A stretch of 64,000 bases of DNA from G963662655 sp963666875 (GCA_963666875.2 CAXXPU010000003.1:7719-71718); one strand, 5' to 3'; numbered from the stretch's first letter, positions 27,855 through 36,565 are shown. Numbers and translations are program-made. Notes: generated from the letters alone by a model not told the origin.

Positions 27855-28247
27855 TCAAATTCTGGAATACCAGCGCTCGACCTGGGACACGGCGTTTTCA
27901 ACACGCTGCAAGAGCATCTCGAGATTGAGCGGCTTGCGGAAATAATCGTCGTAACCGGCTTCACGGGATTCCTTCAGCTCGAACGCGGATGGATAACCCG
28001 TCATGGCAATCCGAATCGTGATCGGGAAGCGTTTCATGATGGCTTTTCCAAGATCGATGCCGCTCTCGCGCAGTAACTTCAGATCGACAATCACGATCTT
28101 GATCGACTGCTCTTCGATAAGCTCCATTACGCCATCCGAGCCAGCCGCCACAAACACCTCGAAATTGTGATTGCTGAAAAAGCGCGACAGCATGATCCGC
28201 ATAAGTTCTTCGTCATCGACGATTAGTAGCTTTCTGATATTTTCCAT
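27855..28247 (-). CDS. Single-domain response regulator (receiver)
   Basis: 130 residues, CheY-like, no output domain. The acidic pocket is LIVDDEELM; the phospho-acceptor Asp lies in IVIVDLKLLRESG; the conserved Thr and Lys are in IAMTGYPS and YFRKPLN. No histidine kinase is adjacent, so its partner is encoded elsewhere. The start has no clear ribosome site. It is transcribed alone, between two converging or diverging neighbours. Confidence 0.85.
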   Translation of the reverse strand: MENIRKLLIVDDEELMRIMLSRFFSNHNFEVFVAAGSDGVMELIEEQSIKIVIVDLKLLRESGIDLGKAIMKRFPITIRIAMTGYPSAFELKESREAGYDDYFRKPLNLEMLLQRVENAVSQVERWYSRI

Positions 28248-28415
28248 GCAATATTGAATGAAACCTCAGAAGTGGATGTCAATCATTTTATCTTACAGAA
28301 TTTTCAGAACGGCGGGGGATAGGACGCATCCCTTTATCATTATGCGAGTTATGGCGTGTATTTTTTTTGGGGACCTGTTGCAAACCGAGTGGGCAAATGG
28401 CTATTCTTTGGATTC

Positions 28416-28439
28416 TGTAGCCGCCGATCTACAAGCGGC
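28416..28439. other. Possible H-type pseudoknot/hairpin next to R3 copy 2
   Basis: TGTAG (28416) can pair with CTACA (28429), while CCGC in its loop can pair with the downstream GCGG (28435). It lies just outside R3 copy 2, in a 231-base gap (28248-28478) that holds no ORF. Confidence 0.3.
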
Positions 28440-28447
28440 GCAAAGGA

Positions 28448-28473
28448 AGGCTCGCCCGGAGGTCGAGCGCTAC
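28448..28473 (+). repeat. R3 repeat, copy 2
   Basis: All 26 bases match the minus strand of 17337-17362. It ends five bases from the mgtE stop codon (28479-28481). GCTCG/CGAGC forms the stem. Confidence 0.8.
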
Positions 28474-28478
28474 TGAAT

Positions 28479-29816
28479 TCAGACGAGGAATATCGATGCG
28501 AGACCGAGGAATGACGCGAAACCGCCGATGTCGGTGAGCATGGTGATGATCACGCTGGAGGCAAGCGCGGGATCGATCTTGAGCCGTTTCATGACGATCG
28601 GCACCACCGAGCCGCACAGCGCGGCGATGAACATGTTGATGACCATCGAGATGCCCAGAACCACACCCAGCATGTAATTGCCCTTCAGCACAATAGCGAT
28701 CCCCATCGCGATCGAGCCGATCATCACGCCGTTCATGATTCCTACCGAGACTTCCTTGAACAGCGCTTTCCAGGTGTTGTGGATGGTCAGTTCGCCCAGC
28801 GCGATACCACGCGTGATGACCGTCAGCGTTTGCGTACCGGAATTGCCGCCCAGTCCGGCTACAATCGGCATGAGAACCGCCAGCACCGGGTGCTTGCCGA
28901 TGAATTCCTCGAACAGACCGACCACGCTGGATACGAGAAGCGCGGTGAAGAGATTCAACACCAGCCACGGGAGCCGCTTCAGCACAGAATTCAACGGCGC
29001 AGTAAACACCTTGTCCTCACTCTCCAGACCGACCATCCTGTAGGCGTCTTCGGAGGCTTCCTCGTCGATAACGTCGATGATATCGTCAACCGTGATTCGA
29101 CCAAGCAGGTGGTCTTCCTCATCGACGACCGGCAGCGCGTAGATATCGTACTTACGGAACAGGCTGGCGACCTCTTCCTGATCTGTATCGACACGCGTGC
29201 TGATCACGTCCGGATTCATCAGATCTTTCGCTTGTCTGTTCGGAGCGCAGAGAAGTAGCTGAACCAGGTCGAGCATGCCGATCAAGCGATTCTCGCCATC
29301 GACCACGAACACGTAGTGGATGTTCTCGACCTCTTCGACGTTCTCGCGGATCAATTCGATCAGTTCGTCACGCCGCATATCCTGATTGACCGCGATGATT
29401 TCGGTCTGCATGAGGCCGCCGGCGCTGTCCTCGTCGTACGCGAGAAGCTGACGCAGGTTTTCGGAGTCTTCGTGGTCGATATGCTCCAGAACGTGCCTCG
29501 AGACATCCTCGTCCAGGTCGGAGATGATATCCGCGGCTTCGTCGGTGTCCATCTCGTCGATGATGCGCACCAGCCGTTCCTGGTTGAAGTGCTCGAGAAT
29601 ATCCTCGCGAACCTCGTCGTGCAGTTCCGCCAGCACCTCGGAGGCGATCTCGTCGCTCATGTGCTTGAATGCGTAGATCTGGTATTCTTCGGAAAGGTCG
29701 TTGATGATCGTAGCGATATCGGCGGGATGGTTGTCGTCGAACATGGCGCGAAGCGTTTCCGCGTCCTGCTCTTCGATCAACTGACAGATCAGATCATAAT
29801 TCATCTGGTCATCCAT
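28479..29816 (-). CDS. mgtE: MgtE-type magnesium transporter
   Basis: 445 residues from the ATG at 29816 (GGGGA six to ten bases ahead); an in-frame ATG at 29849 would add 11. N-terminal superhelical MgtE-N domain (AMFDDNHPADIATIINDL, VRIIDEMDTDEAADIISDL), two CBS domains (MNPDVISTRVD, GRITVDDIIDVI), a plug helix, then five membrane helices with LMPIVAGLGGNSGTQTLTVITRG and ITMLTDIGGFASFLGLA, whose Asp sits at the pore. The acidic N domain and CBS pair sense cytoplasmic Mg. Monocistronic; repeats flank it on both sides and no Mg riboswitch is seen. Confidence 0.95.
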   Translation of the reverse strand: MDDQMNYDLICQLIEEQDAETLRAMFDDNHPADIATIINDLSEEYQIYAFKHMSDEIASEVLAELHDEVREDILEHFNQERLVRIIDEMDTDEAADIISDLDEDVSRHVLEHIDHEDSENLRQLLAYDEDSAGGLMQTEIIAVNQDMRRDELIELIRENVEEVENIHYVFVVDGENRLIGMLDLVQLLLCAPNRQAKDLMNPDVISTRVDTDQEEVASLFRKYDIYALPVVDEEDHLLGRITVDDIIDVIDEEASEDAYRMVGLESEDKVFTAPLNSVLKRLPWLVLNLFTALLVSSVVGLFEEFIGKHPVLAVLMPIVAGLGGNSGTQTLTVITRGIALGELTIHNTWKALFKEVSVGIMNGVMIGSIAMGIAIVLKGNYMLGVVLGISMVINMFIAALCGSVVPIVMKRLKIDPALASSVIITMLTDIGGFASFLGLASIFLV

Positions 29817-29856
29817 TTTCGTCCCCGCATCATGTTGTTTCAGGCTCATCTTTCGA

Positions 29857-29921
29857 GAGGCTCGCCTTTGAAGATTCGATTTATCAGACGCCGTCTGAAA
29901 ATCACAGAGGTCGAGCGCTAC
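29857..29921 (+). repeat. R3 repeat, copy 3, interrupted by an R2 palindrome
   Basis: GAGGCTCGCC at 29857-29866 and GAGGTCGAGCGCTAC at 29907-29921 are the two halves of R3. Instead of the two-base CG of copies 1 and 2, they are separated by ~40 bases containing the R2-type palindrome (29873-29910). A further GAGCGCTAC lies at 29932-29940. Confidence 0.75.
29873..29910 (+). repeat. R2 palindrome, variant arms
   Basis: GATTCGATTT at the left and AAATCACAG at the right are as in the other R2 copies, but the hairpin between them is TCAGACG-C-CGTCTGA rather than TGCAAGCA. Confidence 0.65.
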
Positions 29922-29968
29922 ATGATCCGCTGAGCGCTACGAGAGAATAGGGATACCAAGCGCTTGAG

Positions 29969-29996
29969 GATTCGAATTTGCAAGCAAATTCACAGG
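29969..29996 (+). repeat. R2 palindrome
   Basis: GATTC-GAATTTGC-AA-GCAAATTC-ACAGG: an 8-base perfect stem. Compared with the copies at 52072 and 63007 the third stem pair is switched on both sides (A-T for T-A). It is itself bracketed by CCAAGC (29957) and GCTTGG (29998). Confidence 0.7.
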
Positions 29997-30013
29997 AGCT
30001 TGGCGGTCCATGG

Positions 30014-30043
30014 GAAAAAAAAAGGCTGCTCAAAGCAGCCTTT
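30014..30043 (-). terminator. Terminator of the ribosomal cluster
   Basis: On the minus strand: stem GGCTGCT-TTG-AGCAGCC followed by a run of about nine T, just after rplQ. Strong intrinsic terminator. Confidence 0.9.
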
Positions 30044-30056
30044 CTTGAAGATCGCT

Positions 30057-30440
30057 TTATTTCTTGTCTTCGCTTTCTTTTTCAACGCGATCGACAACTT
30101 CGATGATCGCCATCGGTGCGTTGTCGCCTCGTCGCTGTCCGTATTGCATGATTCTCGTATAGCCGCCGTTGCGATTCTCATAGCGTGGCGCCAGCTCGTC
30201 AAACACTTTCTTAACGAGCGTACGATCTGCCAAAATCCTGTATGCAAGCCTGCGATGATGGACTTCACCCCGTTTTCCGTAGGTGATCACCCGATCAAAC
30301 AGGCGTCGTGCTTCTTTGGCTTTAGCATGCGTTGTAACGATTCGTTCGTGACGGACAAGCTCTTTCACCAGATTGTTCATGAGGGCTTTCCGGTGATCTG
30401 CCTCCCGTCCGAATTTCCTGCCTTCTACGCGATGTCGCAT
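30057..30440 (-). CDS. rplQ: Ribosomal protein L17
   Basis: 127 residues, standard length; starts MRHRVEGRKFGREADHRKAL and carries VTTHAKAKEARR. Large-subunit protein near the tunnel exit. Last gene of the 31-gene cluster, one base after rpoA and followed by a strong terminator. Confidence 0.98.
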   Translation of the reverse strand: MRHRVEGRKFGREADHRKALMNNLVKELVRHERIVTTHAKAKEARRLFDRVITYGKRGEVHHRRLAYRILADRTLVKKVFDELAPRYENRNGGYTRIMQYGQRRGDNAPMAIIEVVDRVEKESEDKK

Positions 30441-30441
30441 G

Positions 30442-31464
30442 TCAAACCTTCCTTCTCTTGGTTACTCTCTTCTTCCAACCATCGATTTCTTTATTGATCT
30501 TATCGATATCCATTCCCAGCGAAAGTTCGTACTTCGCCAGAAGATTGGTGATCTCATCCAGTGATTTCTTACCGAAGTTGCGGTACTTGAGCATCTCGTT
30601 CTCGCTTTTGGCGACCAACTCGCCGATGGTCTCGATCTTCGCAGCCGCCAAGCAGTTGCTCGAACGAACCGTCAGCTCCAGCTCTTTCACATTCATGTTC
30701 AGCAGCTTGTCCAGTCGATCCAGATCTTCCGGCATCTCCACTTCCTCGATGTATTCGGGCTCTTCTTCGAAGAGAACGATCTTGTCGTAGAAGTCCTTCA
30801 GGATCTTCGCCGCGAGATACAGCGCGTCCTTGGGTGTGATGCTGCCGTCGGTAGTCAGTTCAATGGTCAGTTTATCGTAGTCGATCTTCTCACCAACCCG
30901 CTGATGACCCGCGTAATAATTCACCTTGAGAATCGGAGAATATACGGAATCGATAGGAATGACACCCACGGGTCGATCTTCCATCTCGTGCTCGTCTGCC
31001 GAGACGTATCCGCGACCGGTTCCGATCCAGATTTCCATGTGGAATTCCGCGTCTTCGGTCATTTCCAGGAGTTCGAGATCTTCGTTGACAATCTGCACCT
31101 CGGGGTTATCGGCTTTCAGTTCACCGGCGGTGATCATGCCTTTACCCTTGTGATCCAGGACCATGTGTTCTTCGCCAACCGTGTCGGCCTTGATGATCAG
31201 CTTCTTGAGGCGAAGGATCAGGTCGATGTAGTCGGTTTTGGTTCCCGGGATCGGCACAAATTCATGATGAAGCCCTTCGATCTTCACGTAGCGGACGGCT
31301 GCTCCCTGAATCGAGGAGAGCAGAACGCGGCGCAGCGTGTTCCCGATCGTGGTCGCGAAACCAGGTTCCATCGGTCCAATATCGAATTTCCCATAAGTGT
31401 TCGTGTATGTCGATTCTTCGACCGTTACCTTATCAGGCATTTGTATGGGTTCGAGAAGCATCAT
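30442..31464 (-). CDS. rpoA: RNA polymerase alpha subunit
   Basis: 340 residues. The N-terminal assembly domain has FATTIGNTLRRVLLSSI and GAAVRYVKIEG; the C-terminal domain (from ~250) has the two helix-hairpin-helix parts (ELELTVRSSNCLAAAKIETIGEL, YRNFGKKSLDEI) which contact UP elements and activators. Two adjacent ATGs (31464, 31461) follow AGGAGAG. Place between rpsD and rplQ is canonical. Confidence 0.98.
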   Translation of the reverse strand: MMLLEPIQMPDKVTVEESTYTNTYGKFDIGPMEPGFATTIGNTLRRVLLSSIQGAAVRYVKIEGLHHEFVPIPGTKTDYIDLILRLKKLIIKADTVGEEHMVLDHKGKGMITAGELKADNPEVQIVNEDLELLEMTEDAEFHMEIWIGTGRGYVSADEHEMEDRPVGVIPIDSVYSPILKVNYYAGHQRVGEKIDYDKLTIELTTDGSITPKDALYLAAKILKDFYDKIVLFEEEPEYIEEVEMPEDLDRLDKLLNMNVKELELTVRSSNCLAAAKIETIGELVAKSENEMLKYRNFGKKSLDEITNLLAKYELSLGMDIDKINKEIDGWKKRVTKRRKV

Positions 31465-31479
31465 ATAAACTCTCCTGGT

Positions 31480-32091
31480 TTACTTGGAATAGAATTCCAC
31501 AATCAAACGTTCATCAACGTTCACCGGTATCATTTCACGAGATGGGATATCCTTGAATTCTCCGCGCAGATGCTCTTTATCGACTTCGAGCCACTCGAAC
31601 GCAGTCGAGGTGATCTCGACAGCTTCGAGGATCTGCGAGCATTTCTTGCTCTTGTCGTGAATCTCGACGACATCGCCCGGCTTCAGGAGATACGACGGGA
31701 TGTTGACCCGGCGGTTGTTTACCATGACGTGTCCGTGGTTCACAAACTGACGTGCTTGCGGGCGTGTCACAGCGAAGCCCATTCTGAAGACGGTGTTGTC
31801 CAGGCGGCGTTCGAGAAGCTTGAGCAGGTTCTCGCCGGTGATGCCTTTCATCTGATCCGCTTTCGCGAAGTAGCGGCGGAACTGTTTTTCCAGTACCCCG
31901 TACATGTAGCGCAATTTCTGTTTTTCTTTCAGATGAATGCCGTAGTCACTAATCTTGCGCCGGAAACTCTGTCCATGCTGTCCGGGCGGGTATTTACGAC
32001 GCTCGAGTATCTTATCGTATTTCGGGCTTTCGTATATGTTTTCACCGAATTTTCTGCATATCTTAGCCTTCGGTCCGGTATATCTTGCCAT
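31480..32091 (-). CDS. rpsD: Ribosomal protein S4
   Basis: 203 residues, with the S4 RNA-binding domain (LDNTVFRMGFAVTRPQARQFVNHGHVMVNNRRVNIPS). Only one N-terminal Cys (KICRKFG), so it is the zinc-free form. In other bacteria S4 represses this operon by binding its own message; no such site was tested here. Confidence 0.98.
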   Translation of the reverse strand: MARYTGPKAKICRKFGENIYESPKYDKILERRKYPPGQHGQSFRRKISDYGIHLKEKQKLRYMYGVLEKQFRRYFAKADQMKGITGENLLKLLERRLDNTVFRMGFAVTRPQARQFVNHGHVMVNNRRVNIPSYLLKPGDVVEIHDKSKKCSQILEAVEITSTAFEWLEVDKEHLRGEFKDIPSREMIPVNVDERLIVEFYSK

Positions 32092-32104
32092 TCATTCGCC
32101 TCCG

Positions 32105-32500
32105 TTAAATTCTTCTCTGTTTGGGCGGTCTGCAGCCATTGTGCGGGATCGGAGTCGCGTCACGAATCATGGTGACGTAGAGTCCGGCTGAATTCAGCGC
32201 GCGAATCGCGGATTCGCGTCCACCGCCAGGGCCCTTCACGATGACGGAAACCTTGCTGATTCCCATGTCCATCACGGCTTTCGCGACTTCACCCGCAGCG
32301 ATCTGTGCCGCATACGGGGTGCTCTTGCGGGAACCCTTGTTTCCAATCTTGCCGCCACTCGACCACGCCAGAACGTTTCCGCCACGGTCAGCGATCGTCA
32401 CGATGGTGTTGTTGAAGCTGGAATGAATATGCGCAACAGCTTCGTCGTACGCTACGCGCGTTCTTTTCTTTTTTACTCGTTTAACAGCTTTCTTTGCCAT
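32105..32500 (-). CDS. rpsK: Ribosomal protein S11
   Basis: 131 residues; AHIHSSFNNTIVTI, GSRKSTPYAAQIAA and the terminal DATPIPHNGCRPPKQRRI are characteristic. Platform protein of the small subunit. Between rpsM and rpsD, gaps of 11 and 13 bases. Confidence 0.98.
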   Translation of the reverse strand: MAKKAVKRVKKKRTRVAYDEAVAHIHSSFNNTIVTIADRGGNVLAWSSGGKIGNKGSRKSTPYAAQIAAGEVAKAVMDMGISKVSVIVKGPGGGRESAIRALNSAGLYVTMIRDATPIPHNGCRPPKQRRI

Positions 32501-32511
32501 ATCCGTTCCCC

Positions 32512-32883
32512 TTATTTCTTCCTTCTACTGATTCCGCCAGGCTTTGGACCCTTGCGTGTGCGTGCGTTGGTGTGCGTGCGCTGTCCATGCACCGGGAGGC
32601 CTCTCTTGTGGCGTGATCCACGGTAGGAACCGATTTCCATTAAACGTTTGATGTCCATCGTAGTGCGGGTGCGGAGTGCACCTTCAACGATAAGTTCGTT
32701 CGTTACGATGTCTCTGATAACTTTTTCTTCTTCAGCGGAAAGATCCTTTACGCGCTTACTTTCGTCGATATTCGCTTTTTCAAGGATCTTCTCAGCGGTC
32801 GTTCTGCCGATACCGAATATATAGGTCAAACCTATCACGATCCGCTTATTTTTCGGTAATTCAACACCAGCGATATGTGCCAA
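32512..32883 (-). CDS. rpsM: Ribosomal protein S13
   Basis: 123 residues; helix-two-turn-helix (IGLTYIFGIGRTTAEKIL) and GSYRGSRHKRGLPVHGQRT followed by a basic tail ending RRKK. Contacts tRNA and L5 at the subunit interface. Confidence 0.98.
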   Translation of the reverse strand: MAHIAGVELPKNKRIVIGLTYIFGIGRTTAEKILEKANIDESKRVKDLSAEEEKVIRDIVTNELIVEGALRTRTTMDIKRLMEIGSYRGSRHKRGLPVHGQRTHTNARTRKGPKPGGISRRKK

Positions 32884-32894
32884 CCGATTCCTCC

Positions 32895-33011
32895 TTATCC
32901 TTGTCTCTGTTTATGCCTTGGATTGCTTGGGCAGATTACTCGTATTACGCCTTTGCGTTTGATGATCCTGCAGTCTCTGCAGATCGTCTTTACGGATGCT
33001 CGTACCTTCAT
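32895..33011 (-). CDS. rpmJ: Ribosomal protein L36
   Basis: A 38-residue ORF read directly on the minus strand, ATG at 33011 and TAA at 32895-32897: MKVRASVKTICRDCR, then IIKRKGVIRVIC, ending NPRHKQRQG. The C-x2-C-x12-C-x5-H zinc ligands are all present, so it is the zinc-containing form. It lies where expected, between infA and rpsM. Confidence 0.96.
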   Translation of the reverse strand: MKVRASVKTICRDCRIIKRKGVIRVICPSNPRHKQRQG

Positions 33012-33026
33012 GATATAAACTCCTGC

Positions 33027-33245
33027 TTATTTATAGCGGTAGATAATCCGACCACGGGTCAGGTCGTAGGGTGAAAGCTCGAGCTTCACCTTGTCACCCG
33101 GTAGAATTCGGATATAGTTCATTCTCATCTTACCCGAGGTGTGCGCCAGAATTTCGTGCCCGTTCTCCAGTTCGACGCGGAACGTCGTATTGGGAAGAGC
33201 TTCCTTGACCACGCCTTCGACTTCGATAACACCCGCTTTTGCCAT
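33027..33245 (-). CDS. infA: Translation initiation factor IF-1
   Basis: 72 residues, OB fold: VEVEGVVKEALPNTTFRV-type start with AKAGVIEVEG, then GHEILAHTSGKMRMNYIRI and LSPYDLTRGRIIYRYK. Blocks the A site during initiation. Two bases after map. Confidence 0.97.
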   Translation of the reverse strand: MAKAGVIEVEGVVKEALPNTTFRVELENGHEILAHTSGKMRMNYIRILPGDKVKLELSPYDLTRGRIIYRYK

Positions 33246-33247
33246 AT

Positions 33248-34030
33248 TTAAATTTCCTGTCTTTGTATCATATCCGGTAATGTCAGTATTTCCGGTTCGT
33301 TATCCGTCACCAGTATTGTATGCTCATAATGAGCCGATAAACTCCGATCAGCCACGTAGGTATTCCAGCCGTCGTCCCGTACGCGATACGTACCGATATT
33401 CACCATCGGCTCGATGGCGAAAATCATACCTTTCTGGATACGAGCTCCGAATCCCTTTCTTCCGACGTTCATGATGGTAGGCTCTTCGTGAAGAGCCCTT
33501 CCGATACCGTGCCCGGTCAGCTTTTCCGCCGCGTGGTAGCCATTCTCGCGAATGCAGCTTCCGATCGCGTGCGAGATGTCGCCGATCCGGTTGCCGGGTC
33601 TTGCCTGCGCGATGCCGCGGTACAGGCATTCTTTTGTTACGCGCATCAATCGCCTGGCCTCTTCTGATATCTCACCCACCGGGTAGGTCTTCGCGCCGTC
33701 TCCATAGTAGCCGTCTTTGCAGGTTCCAACATCCACACCGATGATGTCGCCTTCCTTCAGAACAACCTTCTTGGAGGGAATCCCGTGAACGATCGCTTCG
33801 TTGACCGATGCGCAAATCGAACCCGGAAACGGCGGTAAACCCGGGACACTGTAACCTTTGAACGCCGGCGTGGCTCCGTTGTCGCGAATCACTTGCTCCG
33901 CGATGCGATCCAGCTCGAGGGTCGAGATCCCCGGACGAATCCAGTTGTCCATCTCCTCGAGTACAAGCGAAATGATGTGGTTACTCACCCTCATCTTCTC
34001 GATTGCACTGGCGTCCTTGATGTAGATCAT
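33248..34030 (-). CDS. map: Methionine aminopeptidase, type I
   Basis: 260 residues, type Ia (no SH3-like N-terminal extension). The five metal ligands fall in GVDVGTCKDGYYGDGAKT (two Asp), LTGHGIGRALHEEP (His), FAIEPMV (Glu) and HYEHTILVTDN (Glu). Removes the initiator methionine. It follows secY after 56 bases with no adk in between. Confidence 0.97.
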   Translation of the reverse strand: MIYIKDASAIEKMRVSNHIISLVLEEMDNWIRPGISTLELDRIAEQVIRDNGATPAFKGYSVPGLPPFPGSICASVNEAIVHGIPSKKVVLKEGDIIGVDVGTCKDGYYGDGAKTYPVGEISEEARRLMRVTKECLYRGIAQARPGNRIGDISHAIGSCIRENGYHAAEKLTGHGIGRALHEEPTIMNVGRKGFGARIQKGMIFAIEPMVNIGTYRVRDDGWNTYVADRSLSAHYEHTILVTDNEPEILTLPDMIQRQEI

Positions 34031-34086
34031 CGGATTACCTTCTCACAATGTTACACAATAAAGATCGATTCGAGATTCACCGGGCA

Positions 34087-35400
34087 TTAACCCCTGCGAC
34101 CCCGCAGCTTACCCTTTTTCATGAAGCCTTCGTAGTGGCGCATCACCAGGTGGGATTCGATCTGCTGGAGCGTATCCAGCGCCACACCCACGATGATGAT
34201 CAGCCCGGTTCCACCGAAGTAGAACGGAAGCTGGGTATATTTCTGCATGAATTCGGGCATCACCGCGATGGCTGCGAAGAAGATCGCGCCAGGGAGCGTG
34301 ATACGGGTTAATACACTGTTGATATATTCCGCTGTCTTCTTGCCGGGTTTCCTGCCGGGGATGAATCCGCCGTATCGCTTCATGTTGTCGGCGATTTCGG
34401 TCGGGTTCATCACGATCGCGGTATAGAAATACGCGAAGAAGATGATCAGCGATACATACAGTACGGTATAGAGGAATGCGCCGGGCGACAGCCAGCGGGT
34501 CAGCGTCATCATCGCATCGCTTTCTCTGAAGAACATCGCGATGGTTCTCGGGAACATGATGATCGACTGCGCGAAGATGATCGGGATAACACCCGCGGTG
34601 TTCACGCGAAGCGGAATGTGCGTGCTCGAGCCGCCGTAAACTTTACGTCCGACCACGCGTTTAGCGTACTGCACCGGTATCTTGCGCATCGCTTCGGTCA
34701 CAAGGATCACGGATCCCGTAACGAAGACCATGATGATCAGGTTCAGCACAGCCATGAAGATGCTGAGCGACCCGACCTGGACCAGTTTGAACATCTGGAA
34801 GAATCCCTGCGGATACCGCGCGATGATTCCCGCGAAGATGATCAGCGAAATTCCGTTGCCGATTCCGTGCTCGGTGATCTGCTCACCCAGCCACATGATG
34901 AAGATCGTACCGGTTACCAGCGTCACCACGGTCGTCGTGATGAACATTGGTCCCTGGTTTGCCACAGCGGGTGCACCGCCGGCGCTCTTCATGCTCTGCA
35001 GCCAGAAACTGATCGTGATCGCGTTGAACGCACCGATCAGAACCGTCAAATACCGTGTATATTGGTTCAGCTTTTTCTGACCCTCAGCGCCTTCTTTTTT
35101 CAGCTTCTCGAGAAACGGCAGAATACTGCCCAGAAGCTGGAAGACGATGGATGCCGTGATGTAGGGCATGATACCCAAAGCGAAGATGGAGGCTCGACCG
35201 AAGTTACCTCCCGCGAAGAGGTCAACCAATCCGAATATCGTGTTGGATTGAGATGAAAACGCTTCTTGTAATATTCGCGGATTCACACCTGGCACCGGGA
35301 TGAAACTTCCCAGACGATAGATGATCAGAATCAGCATCGTGAACAGAATCTTCTTCTTCAGGTCCGGTATTTTAAAAACGTTTTTTATACTATCGAGCAA
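34087..35400 (-). CDS. secY: Protein translocase subunit SecY
   Basis: 437 residues, ten membrane helices; begins with the amphipathic start KNVFKIPDLKKKILFTMLI, has the plug region after VPGVNPRIL, and the C-terminal cytoplasmic loop (NMKRYGGFIPGRKPGKKTAEYI) that binds SecA or the ribosome. One base after rplO. Confidence 0.98.
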   Translation of the reverse strand: MLDSIKNVFKIPDLKKKILFTMLILIIYRLGSFIPVPGVNPRILQEAFSSQSNTIFGLVDLFAGGNFGRASIFALGIMPYITASIVFQLLGSILPFLEKLKKEGAEGQKKLNQYTRYLTVLIGAFNAITISFWLQSMKSAGGAPAVANQGPMFITTTVVTLVTGTIFIMWLGEQITEHGIGNGISLIIFAGIIARYPQGFFQMFKLVQVGSLSIFMAVLNLIIMVFVTGSVILVTEAMRKIPVQYAKRVVGRKVYGGSSTHIPLRVNTAGVIPIIFAQSIIMFPRTIAMFFRESDAMMTLTRWLSPGAFLYTVLYVSLIIFFAYFYTAIVMNPTEIADNMKRYGGFIPGRKPGKKTAEYINSVLTRITLPGAIFFAAIAVMPEFMQKYTQLPFYFGGTGLIIIVGVALDTLQQIESHLVMRHYEGFMKKGKLRGRRG

Positions 35401-35401
35401 C

Positions 35402-35854
35402 TTAGATTACCTCCGCCTTGCCGCCATTCTTCTCGATCAATGCTTTCGCCGCTTCGGAAAATGCGTTGGCTTTGATCGTCATGACCTTCTCGAACTTCTC
35501 CTTGCCGTTCGCCAGTATCTTGACGGGACGCGGATTTGATCTTCCAGCTTTCTTGACGATGCCCAGCTCTTCCATCTTGGCAACATCGATTTCCTCTACA
35601 TCGACATTAATAAACTGCTCAAGGTTCACGATTCGGTAGGGGATCCTGAAAATATTCTTGAATCCGCGTTTGGGCAGTCGCCGCTGAATGGGCATCTGAC
35701 CGCCTTCAAACCAATCCGGAATATTTCCACCGGAACGGGCTTTCTGTCCTTTGTGCCCGCGTCCGGCTGTTCCACCGGTGCCGCTTCCGTCGCCTTTACC
35801 AAGTCTCTTTTTATTCTTCTTGATCTTTGGACGTTTGAGTTCATGAAGCAACAT
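35402..35854 (-). CDS. rplO: Ribosomal protein L15
   Basis: 150 residues; KKRLGKGDGSGTGGTAGRGHKGQ Gly-rich N terminus (shortened here: RLGKGDGSGTGGTAGRG) and GFEGGQMPIQRRLPKRGF-type centre. Late-assembling large-subunit protein. Between rpmD and secY, one base from each. Confidence 0.97.
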   Translation of the reverse strand: MLLHELKRPKIKKNKKRLGKGDGSGTGGTAGRGHKGQKARSGGNIPDWFEGGQMPIQRRLPKRGFKNIFRIPYRIVNLEQFINVDVEEIDVAKMEELGIVKKAGRSNPRPVKILANGKEKFEKVMTIKANAFSEAAKALIEKNGGKAEVI

Positions 35855-35855
35855 C

Positions 35856-36041
35856 TTATTCTCCTTCTACAGGTTCGACCTTCACGAGATGGGAAACCTT
35901 TCCCACCATGCCGCGAATCACGTCGTTATCTTCGTGGATCCGTGTCTTGGAGATTCTGCCGAGGCCGAGGGCCTTGAGCGTTCTCTTCATCGGTTCCTTT
36001 TGTCCGATCATGCTTCCGGTCTGTGTTACTCTAATCTTCAT
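35856..36041 (-). CDS. rpmD: Ribosomal protein L30
   Basis: 61 residues; IRVTQTGSMIGQKEPMKRTLKALGL opens the short bacterial L30 fold (VTQTGSMIG, LKALGLGRI). It overlaps the 3' end of rpsE by 11 bases, so its translation is probably coupled. Confidence 0.96.
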   Translation of the reverse strand: MKIRVTQTGSMIGQKEPMKRTLKALGLGRISKTRIHEDNDVIRGMVGKVSHLVKVEPVEGE

Positions 36042-36555
36042 GCTTCTCCTCCTGTCCGGTCAGCTCGGAAACTTTCTTTCCGCGAAGACGAGCCACATCC
36101 TGAATCGTACGCAGACTCTTGAGACCGCGAACGGTAGCTTTCACAACGTTCACCGGTGTGTTGGAGCCCATCGATTTGGTCAAGATGTTTTCGATTCCGG
36201 CTGCTTCCATGATGGCTCGCATCGGGCCACCCGCGATCACGCCGGTACCGGGAGAAGCGGGTTTCATCAGAACCTTGCTCGCGCTGAACTTCGCCAGTAC
36301 TTCGTGCGGGATGGTGCCGCGAACGATCGGCACGCGGAACATGGTCTTGCCGGCTTTCTCTTTCGCCTTGCGGATTGCATCGACGATTTCGTTGGCCTTG
36401 CCGTAACCCACGCCCACATTGCCATTACGATCGCCGACAACGACGGTCGCGCTGAAGCTGAAGTTCCTACCGCCCTTGACGACCTTCGCCACGCGGTTGG
36501 TATCGATGATCTTCTCGATCTCGTATTCCTGGGTCATTTGCTTTTTCTGAAACAA
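36031..36555 (-). CDS. rpsE: Ribosomal protein S5
   Basis: 174 residues if read from the TTG at 36555, which follows GGGAGG at the right distance; the first ATG (36537) is 22 bases from that site. N-terminal double-stranded-RNA-like domain (VVKGGRNFSFSATVVVGD, GNVGVGYGKANEI) and C-terminal domain (GGPMRAIMEAAGIENILTKS). Decoding-fidelity protein. Overlaps rpmD by 11 bases. Confidence 0.96.
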   Translation of the reverse strand: MFQKKQMTQEYEIEKIIDTNRVAKVVKGGRNFSFSATVVVGDRNGNVGVGYGKANEIVDAIRKAKEKAGKTMFRVPIVRGTIPHEVLAKFSASKVLMKPASPGTGVIAGGPMRAIMEAAGIENILTKSMGSNTPVNVVKATVRGLKSLRTIQDVARLRGKKVSELTGQEEKHED

Positions 36556-36565
36556 GGTTCCTCCC

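Noticed and set aside
29817..30013. Mg-sensing (M-box) riboswitch ahead of mgtE
   Set aside because: The leader is made of R3 and R2 repeats and has none of the M-box layout.
30904..32175. 423-codon open frame on the plus strand
   Set aside because: Antisense to rpoA, rpsD and part of rpsK; no independent evidence.
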